Translations under genes and position numbers: made by a program
The notes under the pieces: generated by a model
Databases searched by the model: none
The model's input: only the letters and a program-made list of their open reading frames with translations
Told to the model about the DNA's origin: nothing
Shown: positions 45,513 to 56,157 of the stretch, piece by piece
Position numbering within the stretch: the first letter of the stretch is position 1
How the letters are laid out: every line of letters starts with the position of its first letter
NCBI GenBank assembly: GCA_022559845.1
Contig: CM040121.1
Location: 567,536,140 to 567,600,139 of the forward strand
Length of the DNA: 64,000 nt
From: Amorphophallus konjac
Lineage: Eukaryota; Streptophyta; Magnoliopsida; Alismatales; Araceae
Reading direction: 5' to 3'

Positions 45513-48325
45513 TACTCCCGGGGTGTGGAGAACTCGACTCCGTCGAGTAAGTGTCCTTCCCTCCTCGGAGGGTGTAGAAGTGCTACAGCCCTTAGGTCTT
45601 TCGAATGAGACCGATCCATCCACCGGCCGAGATAGCGCTCGTATACCTTGCTCCGGGTGGTAGTGACTTGTTCATCCAATATTCGTTCAATGCGCTCACG
45701 CTGGGCTCTCTTGGCTGGTGGTCTCTCCTCACGGGTGGGTGCTCTCTCAACGGAGGGAATAGGCTCAATATCCTCACTAGGTACCACCGTGGGTCCCTTA
45801 TAAGGCACTAGGTCGGCTAAATTGAATGTGGGACTCACTCCATACTCCTCGGGGAGATCTAACTCATAGGCATTAGCGCCAATGCACCTCAGGACCTGGA
45901 AGGGACCAGCCCCACATAGCCTCAATTTGGAGATGACTCCCAGGGAGAGCCTCTCCTTCCTCACCATCACAAGGTCACCCATGTGGAATTCTTGGTGACG
46001 CCGATGAGAGTCGGCCACCCTTTTATCAGTCACATTCTTCTTGCTAATGTGCTTGCGGATCTCTTCATGCAATGTTGTGAATGCAGACATTCTAGGAGTG
46101 ATGGGTGGACCTGGGCAACCAAAAGTAGACCTATCATGTAATGATGCAGTGTAGTCTTTGGTCAGCCTAGGTGGGCCGGGGCACCCGTAGGTGGCCCTAT
46201 CATGCAAATTGGTGATAAATATCGGGGGACCAGGACATCTGTAGATGCCTCTAACATGCTTAAGACCCATGATGAATGAAGGTGGACCATGACATCCGAA
46301 TATGGACCACTCATACTTTCTACTTGACATGTGGGTGATATGAATGAATGGACCCAACATAGTGTTCATGCCAAGGGGTGTGGTAAGCCTAGACACATGC
46401 ATACTTTTTCCAAAGGTGACTTCCATGTGTATAGGTGTGGGACAACCTTTGAACTCCCATTGGAAATGATCGAATGGATCTAAGAAGGTGGTCGTCATGG
46501 GGTGGGGCACAACCTTATTACCTAGGGATATGTGGCCCAAGGTCATGGCTCCCAAGGTGTAACCCGGGTCATGGATGAGGTGGGTTTGGCCCAATATGGT
46601 GGGTGAGGGTAGGAAAGGGTGGGTGGTTGATAAGATGGTTTGGTCATATGAGTCCCTTGACTCCCATTGGAATGGATCATATGGATCATAAAATGGGTCA
46701 CCTAGGGGGAGGAACTCCATGTCCTCAAGATCCTTAAAAGGTGCTAAGTCATCATTCTCCATGATAGTTGGGCCAATGTTCTTGACAAGTGGGTCGGCCA
46801 TGAGTGGAGGGCTTGGCTTTCTACCCGAGATAAGAAGCTCTAAATCGAGGAGAAGGTTGGGCTCATCGGGTGTAGGGGGGAATAGAAGGAGGTCGCTAGT
46901 GTAGCAACCAATGGTGCAAACCGAGGTGATAGACCCTATGCATAGGTGTAGGAGGCTAAGGCTCCTAAGTTGTTCGACCATAGGGGTCAACATGCTAGTC
47001 ATCTCTAATTGCCATGCTATGCCCTTGAGAAGGTCCTCTAAGGTCTCCACTTGATAGGATGCTTGGATTGTGGTGTGATAGGAGGAGATGGGCACTATGG
47101 GATAGTTTTCCTTCATTGGTGGGAAATCGTGGGCCGTGATCTCTCTTATTGGGCTCTCCTTTAGCCAACTAACAAGGGGTTCCCCTAAGATGAGATTGAC
47201 TCCAACTAAAGATGGTGATGTAAGGTGAAGACCCTCGTATGTTGTTTCTTCTTCAACTTGGACTTGGGTTTCCTCCAAGGTGGAGAGTGGGTTTGGAGTG
47301 TTCACCACTATGGGGTGGGGTATGGGTTCTTCTTCCAAGGAGGTGAGAGGGACTTTTGAGGGTGTGGTGATGATTGGGGCATAGTGTATCCGGGGTGGTA
47401 GGTAGTGGGAAACTTGGGTTAGGATAGGTAAGGGTAGTAGTGGAGGCTTTGGTGGGAGTTGGATTGGGGTAGGGAGAGGAAGATGGGTGGGTTGAAGGGG
47501 TTTGGGTTGATTGGTTTTGGGAGGAGTGTCCCCTTTTGGGGGTGATGGAGAGGTAGTGGTGGGGGTTACCACGGGCCTAGGTGGAGAGTTGGCCATGGGG
47601 CCCAATTGGGTATGGGGACCTATGGTTGTGGTGTGGACTTGGAGGTAGGGTGTAAATGTAGTGGTTGGGGTAGGAGAGATGGGAAGTGATGGGGAATGGG
47701 TGATTGGGGTCTGGGATTGATCGGGTGGAGTTGAAGTGCTCCTTGGACTTTGGTGATTTGAGTAGGAGGGAGAGGGTTGGAGGGTGTAGGTTTTTCTAAG
47801 CTCGGTCTTCATCTCATTCCAAGTGCTAATTGGGGCCTCCCTACGGATCTTTCTCAAACCTTCCACAACTAACCAATGAGTTTTAGCTTGTTTGGAGAGG
47901 TATGCCTTGGCTAGCCTCATTCTTCTTCCTTCGTTCAAGGGGTAACTTTTAAAGAATTGGTCTATGAAAATCTCCCAATCTAGGTAAAGGCTTGGGCTGT
48001 TGGATCCATCAAAGGCGGGAGTTTTGATTTTCAAGTGTTCTAAAAATATGGTTTCTAGATTTCCCCAAAGGTCACTCTCATTCACTCTTGGTGCACGGCT
48101 ATTTCCTTCAAGTCGGTCGAGTCGAGACATGATATCTTCAAGCCGATTAAGGACATTAGGTAGGGCTTCTATGATAGAGGTGTTTCTACCCACTTTGTTG
48201 GCAATGGAACTTCCATGAGGATTTGGGCTTCTTGGGAAAGTTGATGGGGATGGATATGACGGGTATGAAGTGGCCATTCTAGTGGACATGGGAGATGCAA
48301 CTGAGGACTCTAAATACATAAACAT
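45431..48325 (-). CDS. E3 Gag-unknown-integrase-tail-chromodomain fusion protein, 964 aa
   Basis: Residues 85-185 are Gag capsid-like (AFDGSNSPSLYLDWEIFIDQF, then STWNEMKTELRKTY). Residues 186-350 are Pro-rich and replace the zinc knuckle. Residues 375-485 hold the block shared with A2 (EPLVSWLKE, SYHTTIQAS, ETLEDLLKG, GSITSVCTIG). DPFYDPYDPF is at 543-552 and FLDPFDHF at 614-621. Four GC.GPP-type repeats lie between 677 and 741. From 750 the sequence is the integrase C-terminal tail (GPFQVLRCIGANAYELDLP), then a chromodomain start (RIERILDEQVTTTRS) whose second half is not recognisable. The frame ends inside the 3' LTR. Start could also be the Met at residue 13 or 17. Catalysis must come from another element; chromatin targeting and RNA binding are plausible roles. 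Confidence 0.88.
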   Translation of the reverse strand: MFMYLESSVASPMSTRMATSYPSYPSPSTFPRSPNPHGSSIANKVGRNTSIIEALPNVLNRLEDIMSRLDRLEGNSRAPRVNESDLWGNLETIFLEHLKIKTPAFDGSNSPSLYLDWEIFIDQFFKSYPLNEGRRMRLAKAYLSKQAKTHWLVVEGLRKIRREAPISTWNEMKTELRKTYTLQPSPSYSNHQSPRSTSTPPDQSQTPITHSPSLPISPTPTTTFTPYLQVHTTTIGPHTQLGPMANSPPRPVVTPTTTSPSPPKGDTPPKTNQPKPLQPTHLPLPTPIQLPPKPPLLPLPILTQVSHYLPPRIHYAPIITTPSKVPLTSLEEEPIPHPIVVNTPNPLSTLEETQVQVEEETTYEGLHLTSPSLVGVNLILGEPLVSWLKESPIREITAHDFPPMKENYPIVPISSYHTTIQASYQVETLEDLLKGIAWQLEMTSMLTPMVEQLRSLSLLHLCIGSITSVCTIGCYTSDLLLFPPTPDEPNLLLDLELLISGRKPSPPLMADPLVKNIGPTIMENDDLAPFKDLEDMEFLPLGDPFYDPYDPFQWESRDSYDQTILSTTHPFLPSPTILGQTHLIHDPGYTLGAMTLGHISLGNKVVPHPMTTTFLDPFDHFQWEFKGCPTPIHMEVTFGKSMHVSRLTTPLGMNTMLGPFIHITHMSSRKYEWSIFGCHGPPSFIMGLKHVRGIYRCPGPPIFITNLHDRATYGCPGPPRLTKDYTASLHDRSTFGCPGPPITPRMSAFTTLHEEIRKHISKKNVTDKRVADSHRRHQEFHMGDLVMVRKERLSLGVISKLRLCGAGPFQVLRCIGANAYELDLPEEYGVSPTFNLADLVPYKGPTVVPSEDIEPIPSVERAPTREERPPAKRAQRERIERILDEQVTTTRSKVYERYLGRWMDRSHSKDLRAVALLHPPRREGHLLDGVEFSTPREYDGDITSHAHVHSSSPRPGCIRHSLVI

Positions 48326-48364
48326 GCCCTAGGACCAACTTGTGGAGAGACAAGTTGTGAACTT

Positions 48365-48376
48365 GCTCTGATACCA
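48365..48376 (-). other. E3 primer-binding site (initiator Met tRNA)
   Basis: TGGTATCAGAGC on the minus strand lies two bases from the 5' LTR. Confidence 0.95.
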
Positions 48377-48378
48377 AT

Positions 48379-50601
48379 TGATGTGACACAACCTAGGACT
48401 CAACAAGCAAGCACAATTAAGCATTCAAAACGGACCGATAATGGCAACCGCTCACCCGATGCTCACTAAGACCCGGGGTAATTTGGCAATGCCAAGGGGA
48501 GGTTGTGTGGGCTGGGCCCTTGCTGGTAGAGGGCCAGCAAGGCCAAGGTTTGATTCCCCAAGGGTATGGCTGCCCAAATCAAGGGTCCGACGAAGTGCCA
48601 AAGGGCACGGGTTCCACTCTCTTCCCACGATGATCACTTATAGCAAATGAGCTTAAGGATCGGGCTCTCGTCACGGCCAGCGGAGTTTATGAACTAATAT
48701 TGAAAGAACAAGCATGAATTAGAGTAAAGTTTTGGAGCACTCACTCGACCGGTTTGAAGAAATCGGTCCCGCTCGGAAACGAGGGCGAGCGGGGAAGCGT
48801 GGGTTCCCCACACGCCGCGCCGGGGTAGCTTGACCTGTTTAAGCTATTACAACACTACACCCCATGCAAGGGGGGGATCGTGGGGAAGGGAAGATGATAG
48901 TTACATCCAAACACTACCTCCACACAGGGAGGAGCCTTCAGCTGGCCAAGCGGGGAGGGGAATTTGAGAAGGGAACACCGAAGATGGGAGGTTGCCGATT
49001 CTGCCCAGTCTATGGGTGTTGACAGGAGACTGATGAATTGACTGCTGCAACTGCTACCGAATTTTGTTGGAGACGAAACCACATGGAAAATATTCATAGT
49101 AGGCCGGGGAAGTCGTCCAAATTTTATTAATTTCTTCTGTTGTCGATGCTGGTCTGGGTGGAGGCTCGAACAGGGAGGCAGAGTCTCGGACTGGCAGCTC
49201 CTGGTTTCCAATAGCAGGTTACAGAGGTTTCTCCGATGGCTTCCGAATTTAGAATCGAGCACCGTCAGAGTCGTTGGAACCGTGGACGAGTCCTCTTTAC
49301 AGCAAAACTAACGGGGAAGCCAAACGATGCCGGAGAAGACCAGGAGACTCTAAACAATGACGATAGGTCGGTGCAGACTGTGGGAAGCAGAACCGCGTGG
49401 CTGAGGGAGTAAATTGATAACTCCTGCTATAGGATGCCGAACGGAGTTCTGCTTCTTGATTCTGAAAGTAGACAGAAGGAGGAAAAACTTTGCAGAAGGT
49501 CTCTTATCTTGATTCACACTGGATTTGTCATGGAAGAGCTTCAAATCACGTTCAGGTGCTCTGTCAGGAGAGCTTCGCGTAGTCGAGGGAGAACGGCTCT
49601 CCCGGGCAGCACAGTGCTCGGACCACGACGAAACCACTTCCGTTGCGAAGAAAACAGGCAGACGCTTCCGACGATAGCTCTTGGACCTCCAGGGACGCCA
49701 GGGGGAAGACGGGGTCGCTGCTGCACTCCACTAGTTCTCTGCAGGCTCTCAGCCAAGGTGGAGGAAGGGTGATGGGGTGGCTGCTCTTGGTAGAGTGGAG
49801 TGGAGGGAAGGGGATGGGGGTGGCCTACTCAATGGGGAAAGGAGTTGGGCGACTTTGGGCTATGGAGGGAAGGGGATATTCAAATTCAAATGGTCTTGGG
49901 AGGTGGAGGGTTGCATGGGGGAGAGGGAAGGGTGCTTGGGAAAGGGATGAGGTGGTTGGAGGGTGGCTTAGTGATTGGGGATGCTCCCTTGGGACTAGGG
50001 GGTGGAGTAATGGGATGTGTGGGGAAGGGGAGTGGCCTTTAATGGGGGTAGGTGGGAGAGTGGTGGTTGGGAAGGGAAGAGAGAGAAAATTTTTAAAATT
50101 GGGTGTGGAGGAGAGAGAAAGGGGAGTGAAAGAGAGAGATTAAGAGAGGGATGGGTGGGATTCTCTCCCTAAGGCTTCTCACCTCACTAATGGATTCACT
50201 CCACCATAAAAATAAAGATAGAACTCACAAAATGGTAATTTTTCATTGATTGATTCATTAAGTTGAAATGGGGGGAATGGGGTCCTATATATAGGCAACC
50301 CACATTTTACAATAAGTCCCTGACAAAAGACTCAATGACAAATAACCGAGGGGGTAGGGGGTGCACTTGGGCCAAACCTAATGAATTGGGCCCAATAACT
50401 AACTAAACTACATAATGACTCTCAAAATTAGGGAAATAAGCACAAGACCTAGGGACATGACTCAAGTAAAATGAAAATTACATCAAATGACTCAAATAAA
50501 AATTACATAGGACTCAAAATTAGATAACTAGACCATGCCGGATGCAACCGGGGCGAGGAGACGAGCTGTGAACGTGGGCATGGGAGGTGATGTCCCCATC
50601 A
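48379..50601 (-). repeat. E3 5' LTR
   Basis: This is the 2223 bp partner of 43289-45512. The TATA box is at 50286-50293. The 166-codon plus-strand frame seen at 49643-50143 is repeated at 44553-45053 only because it lies in the LTR. Confidence 0.95.
50286..50293 (-). promoter_or_regulatory. TATA box, E3 5' LTR
   Basis: TATATATA at the same place as in the 3' LTR is the likely promoter of the E3 transcript. Confidence 0.7.
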
Positions 50602-50606
50602 CACAG
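50602..50606. repeat. E3 target-site duplication, right copy (CACAG)
   Basis: CACAG follows the LTR end cccatca directly. Confidence 0.92.
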
Positions 50607-52493
50607 AATGAACTCCAGTGGTCGAGAGTCGTGTGAGCGGTGAAAAGAGCTCGTTCCGGGACATAGAATCGCAACGACGGTGAAATTAACACAATTTAAC
50701 TCTTAATGGGTCTAAAATGAATAGTTAAAAGTTACTATTCATTAACACTACATTTTTCTCCGATATCCGGCAGTCTGGAGGATCTCCCTTTTGGACAGGA
50801 CGTACGGGATTGATGCGCTCGACACCCGTCATTTAAAAATACCGTGCCACACAAATTTCAAAATTGATAAAACCGCACTCACTCACTTAAATGATTTTGG
50901 AAATACGAGTTCAGTGGTAAATACGGGTCGATCCCACGAGGAGAAAAAATCTTTATAGATAAAGTTGAAAAATATCCTTATGTTTTGAAAACTAATTTTT
51001 ATCTTTTGAGTGCGATTAACACTAAAGGAAATTAAATTGCAACTTTGAATAAGAAGAGAAAAGTGAAGGAAATTTTAGCCAATGGATGAAGAACGCCGCC
51101 GTTTCCTCGCCGAGTCTTGGATGAAGATCACTCCGCATTGGAAGTCGACGCCGTGAGATGACCGGAAGATGACTAAGCGCCTTTGGTTGTGTGAAGAAAT
51201 TGGGAAGAGATGGAGATGGATAGAAATAGGAACAAAGACAAGTTGAAAATATAACAGAATTATATTGAAAATAGGGGATTGGAAGGAAGAGAATAATTTA
51301 AAATATAGAGGGAATTAGAAGAAGTTAAAAAAATGAAAGTTGTAGAGAATGAAAAGAGGAATAAGTTTGATGAAGACCATAGAGATAGAAAATAAGAGGA
51401 AGACAGTGAAAATGTGAAAAATCAAGATCTATTGGTGCGGATGAACAGTAAAAATGTTAAAGACAGAACAGTGAAAAATTAATTATAACTCACAAACGAA
51501 GAAAAAGTAGAAGAAGTGATAGAAGAACAAAATCTAGATCTATAAAATAAGAACATCTTTTATGAAGAACTCAGAGTGAAAATAGGATTAGAAAGACTTC
51601 AAAACAGAATAATAATAGAAGGTATCACCTCAGATGAACAGTAATCACATAGAACAGAACTTAGAAAAATGGGAAATAACTTTCAAATTAGAATGAATTA
51701 AGGGAAATGATAGAAAGAGAAATTGGAGAACATTTAAAGATTAACAACTTTTGTGAAGACAGGAAAATGAAATGGAGATCATAACAACAAGTAATGGGAC
51801 TAAGAAAGGACTAAATGCTTAAACAAATCATTCATTAAAACAACATCAACTTATAAAGTTTACATCAAAAGCTCTCAAAACAACACTCTCTAACTCTCCT
51901 ATGTAGCTCTATTAAGGTCAACAAGAATGAACTTCAAAAATTCAAAGTAACCCCTTACAACTCTTAACAACTACTCTTGCCTAGCAACTCCCTCTTTCAT
52001 TACAATAGAAGCCTCTTTTATAGGGTTAACACAACCACATTCCCTATGTGAACATCTTGACATTTCTTATCTCTTTTGTTGAAAAACATAACCCATTGCT
52101 GCCATTTTTGACTCAGAATTGTGTGCCAACATGTGTTGCACACTTTCACAATTTTTTCTATTTTTTTCTTCCCTTCTTTCTCTTCCTTTCTCCCTTTCTC
52201 TCTCTTCCTGGACGCGTGCGCCGCCCGTGTGTCGCCGCCGCGCGCCCTCTCTCTTTCTCTCTCTCCTCCGCCGCGTGCGCCGCCTGCGCTGGGCCCGTGC
52301 GCCGCTCGCGCTGACGTCGCGGTGTGCCCGCGTACGCCCCCCCCCATTTGACGCGCTTGCAGGCGCGTTGACGCGCGCGGGAGAGGCGCGCTGATCGCGC
52401 CTCCCCTCTCCCTCGTCGCCCGTGCTCGCCACGAAGGCGGGCGCGCCTGCTGCTACCGACACACACAAACACACACACTCATACACACATACA

Positions 52494-52588
<95 letters not shown>

Positions 52589-52943
52589 GTATATATATAT
52601 TATGTATATAGTTTATTAAAAACCCTTAAAAATAGTAAATGAATTTATTATTTTTTATCTTTTTTTTCTTTTCTTTTTGAACAACTCCATGGGTTTTTGG
52701 CCTTTTTCAACATATATTTATAATTTCTTTTTTTCTCTTTATATTTATTTTATGTCGCTTCCCTCGTACCGAGTGCCTACATAAATAAGTAAATATCGTT
52801 ATTTAAAATTATTTAATTCTAAAAAATTAAACATTTGATTCTAAATTAAAAGTAAGTGTGATACGTGCATATTTATTAGTATTAAAACTCATAACAAATG
52901 TGTATAACATGAATTAATATGTAAAAATACACACTTATCACAC
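50607..52943 (-). repeat. E6 3' LTR (outer edge uncertain)
   Basis: The inner end is clear: acttatcaca is followed by ccccccaactta, which on the minus strand is a purine tract plus an LTR starting TGTGATAAGTG. Near 50930 the phrase gggtcgatcccacgagga is one I know from the ends of plant Athila/Tat-like LTRs. The far edge could not be fixed and may lie left of E3. The LTR holds a very GC-rich island (52205-52455) next to a long TA repeat. Open frames in the island are compositional. Confidence 0.55.
52459..52586. repeat. CA-rich then (TA)n microsatellite
   Basis: An imperfect CA run at about 52459-52492 is followed by a pure TA run of about 90 bases (52497-52586). It lies in the E6 LTR. Confidence 0.97.
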
Positions 52944-52955
52944 CCCCCAACTTAC
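52944..52955 (-). other. E6 polypurine tract
   Basis: TAAGTTGGGGGG on the minus strand abuts the LTR start TGTGATAAG. Confidence 0.75.
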
Positions 52956-54246
52956 TCTTTGCTAGTCTCTTAGCAATGCAAATAATTAAAAATTTTAGGA
53001 CTAACAAGAGTTTACAAAGTCCATGTCTCATTTCTAGATCATCTTTCATAGAGTCAACTAAAGATTAGGAATCTGGAAGCATTAACACACACTAGCCTTA
53101 GATTTGGAAATTAAGGTACATGATCAAGAATTCTAATCAAAATTCAGTAGCACTTGTGCATGTGTAATGTTAAGTCCACAGTGAAGACAATTGCGTCTCC
53201 CATTAGCTATTCCGAACAAGTGTCTTTTAACCCTGCACTTCTTAATCAGAGCATTAAGAATACTAGCTTTTGTCTGCCTTATTGCTATGTCCCTTTTGGG
53301 ATCTCTGTTCTTTCCTTTGTTTTTTTTTTAACTTTTTTTTTATATACACACATGATGATGTACTACCCTTCACTGTTTTACGCGAACCTCAATACGTCTT
53401 AGGTGAAACAGGCCCGGTTACACAGATCAAAGTTCTCTTTTCCTTTTGACGTGAAGCTCAACACGTCTTAGGTGAAGTAGGTCCGGTTACTCAGAATCGG
53501 AGCATTTTTCATGGTGTTTTTCTCAAAAGTTTTCAATAGATAACGTGGCAGAAAGCTTATAAAAGATCTCTTCTTCAAGAAGTGCAGAATATCAGATAGT
53601 ATGTTTAAAATAGCAGGAGGCTTGTCCTACTTGTTTCATTAGCGTGCAAAGTGATTTTATTTTTTCTAAAGTGCACATGAACTTTAAAGAGAGTCTTAGA
53701 TCAGTTTTCCATGGCTAGATGACATAAATTTTCCATCATCCTTATCTAGTCATTTTTATTCCAAAATTACTTTCAATAGAAGCATGAATCAGGAAACTCA
53801 AAATGGGTTTATTGTGGTGATTTTCTATTTTTTTTAAATGAGGTTATATGAATGCAACATGTGCAACATGATTTCCGTGTGCAACATGATTTTCGTCCCC
53901 CCAACTTAAATGACATTATCCTCAATGGCATGAACAATAGAGAATAATGAACAATGTAGACATGAAATTTGTGAAGGAACGGTACAACCTGACGGAAGTG
54001 AAATTCGACGGGCATCCTTGCTGACTAAAGGAGGTACTTGACTTTGAAAATTAGGGCAACAATGTAAGCAATCATCTCACTCTCCCCAACTTATCTTTTA
54101 TTCACGCTTGCAAAATAAAAATACAAACACAAGAAAAACTTGGGTTGTCTCCCAAGAAGCCATTTATTAGCACACAAAGAAATCAAAAATATTGGGTTGC
54201 CTCCCAAAAAGTACTAAGTTTTACGGCTTCAGCCAGATGTAAAGCT
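52956..54246 (-). other. E6 non-coding 3' interior
   Basis: This is AT-rich DNA without a supported gene. It has a second copy of a ccccccaactta-like tract near 53897 (cgtccccccaacttaaatg). A twice-repeated palindromic phrase, ttgggttgtctcccaagaag near 54141 and ttgggttgcctcccaaaaag near 54192, is one I associate with the 3' interior of plant LTR elements. Two similar phrases, acgtgaagctcaacacgtctt and acgcgaacctcaatacgtctt, lie near 53450 and 53379. Confidence 0.5.
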
Positions 54247-56157
54247 CTATAACCAACGAGTTGATTTTAGAATGAGCCACCAAAGAATTTCATCTTTGCC
54301 AAAATTTTCTTTTTCATGTCCTGAAGAAAACGAATGTGACTGGTGAATGCAAGGGCAAGAAAGATATCGGGGTGGAGGTAGCTCAAAAGAATCATCCCGA
54401 TTACAGAATAGAGGAGGAACATTGGTAAAAATCATGTCATGAATTATGAAATATTTCTCCTGAGAATCCGTGGGATCAGATAAATCAGCATGTAGAGCAA
54501 TGTTGGACCAATCGGCTGGGAGAGTTTTAAAAGAAGCACCGTGGTCAAGAATTGGCATAAGCTCTACCCTCTCCTCTAGATTGAAATTATCATGCGGAAC
54601 ACTCAATGCATTCAATTCCTCATTAACCCCAACTTTATTGTTCAAATAAATATTCAAGTCTTGTTCTATCTTCACTCCTTCTTCTTTCCCATATCCATCG
54701 AATTCAGGGAAAGGCATTTGATCATAGATTTGAGATTCAATAGTTTCCGCCTCTCCCCTTAACTTGAGATCATCCATCTTTCTAGAATTTTCCTTATGAT
54801 GGAAATCAAACATAGGCTCCTCAAATTCAATTGTAGGAGGGGGAATATGATCATCTATTAGTTCATCACCTTCCTTTATTTCTTTTCCATCAAATTCTTC
54901 AATCTCCTCAATCTTTCTAGGTGCCTCATTCAAATTTTGCTGACAATATCTCTCCATAATTCCTTCATCTTCTAAATTAAGATTAATAGAAGTGTTATAC
55001 TCTTGGGTAATCATAGATTGATCGTAGTCATCATAAGGAATTTGATCAATAGAAATGGAACCAGAATAGCTAAGCACTTGCTCTTCCTCAATCCTCTTGA
55101 TCGTCTCAATCATCCTATCAATTCGGGTTTGGAGAGATTGACTTTGAAGTATCATTGATTGACAGTGTTGATTGAGTGTCATATCTGAATTGAGATTTGA
55201 GGGTAGAGGAGATGAATAGGGAGGGTGAGATTCAATGGAATAATGTGAAGAGTAATCAGTAGAAGGTTGTGACAAGGACATGGGCCATCCCTCTTTATGT
55301 TGGGCTTGATCATAATAATCATTAGAATTTGGGGCCCAAATTTGATTTTCATGATTCTCTCATTCTCCCCCCAACTTAGACTCCTCATTATTTTTCCTTA
55401 CAAATTGAGATTCATTAGCTTCCCTCAAATATTCCTGATATGGCTGCTCCATATTATCCTCATTATCAAAAATTATTGGAGAGTTGTTGAATTGAGGATT
55501 GATGGATGGATCAATCAATGTGATATTATCATCAGGAAATTGATTTTCAAAATTTTCCATGGGGAGGCTAGTATGTTGGTCCATTTCAAGCTTTCTATCA
55601 CGTTGGTCAAGCTGAGCTTGAATGATTTGACTCTGAGCTTGAAGGGATTGCTGATTGGCCAAGATGAGTTGAGTCATTTGATTGAACATGTCCTCGAAAT
55701 CAGACTTTGGAGGAGCTGGATAGGTTGGGTGGCACTCAGACTGTGGTAAGTAACAATCAGAATAGCAATCAGTCTGGTACTGAAGTGATGGAGAGTGGAT
55801 GGGTTGTCCTCCATATGGGGCTTGATTATAAGGATCATTTGAGTACGAAGCCCAATCTGAAAAGTGTGGGTTTGAAGGACTTTGCATGGGGTCTTGGTAA
55901 GGTGCCCAAGAAGATGATTGTTGATTTTCTCACCTAGGATATGTATTTGTGTAAGAGAAAAAGGTGGAAAAATCCGATGACAATTGATATGGCTCTTGGG
56001 TGAAAGATGGATTGTAAACCCCATTTTGGATGAGTGAAGGAGATTGATGACATTGGGTAAATGAAGAATTTAAGTTCAAGTGACTCGCATGGTTGATCAT
56101 GAAGGAATCGATTAATGGGCCTGAACAAAAGTGGATTGTGGAATGCAAAAGGCCCAA
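54247..56157 (-). pseudogene. E6 Gag-tail-like polyprotein remnant
   Basis: One frame on the minus strand covers this stretch with stops near 55360 (TGA) and 55932. It codes low-complexity, Gln/Asn/Tyr-rich protein: SSWAPYQDPMQSPSN near 55905, the coiled-coil-like ILANQQSLQAQSQIIQAQL near 55645, and a second version, MILQSQSLQTRIDRMIETIK, near 55155. An acidic domain of about 200 residues with Glu-rich clusters follows, ending at 54247. This style fits the C-terminal part of Gag in Athila/Tat-like or related non-autonomous plant elements. No protease, RT or integrase motif was found. The upstream Gag is cut off by E4. Confidence 0.5.

Larger units (their letters stand above)
43289..50601 (-). 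mobile_element. E3: structurally complete non-autonomous chromovirus derivative
   Basis: The minus-strand element is 7.3 kb with LTRs of 2224 and 2223 bp, a primer site, and a single open frame of 964 codons. It is flanked by CACAG. It lacks protease, reverse transcriptase, RNase H and the integrase catalytic core. Its LTR is unrelated to that of A2, but its protein shares the same unusual plan. Matching LTRs and an unbroken frame make it the youngest-looking element in the window. Confidence 0.93.

Noticed and set aside
52048..52486. Several overlapping frames with Arg-, Ala- and Phe-rich products near the TA repeat
   Set aside because: All arise from the GC-rich island and pyrimidine runs of the E6 LTR. 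At least five frames are open at once.
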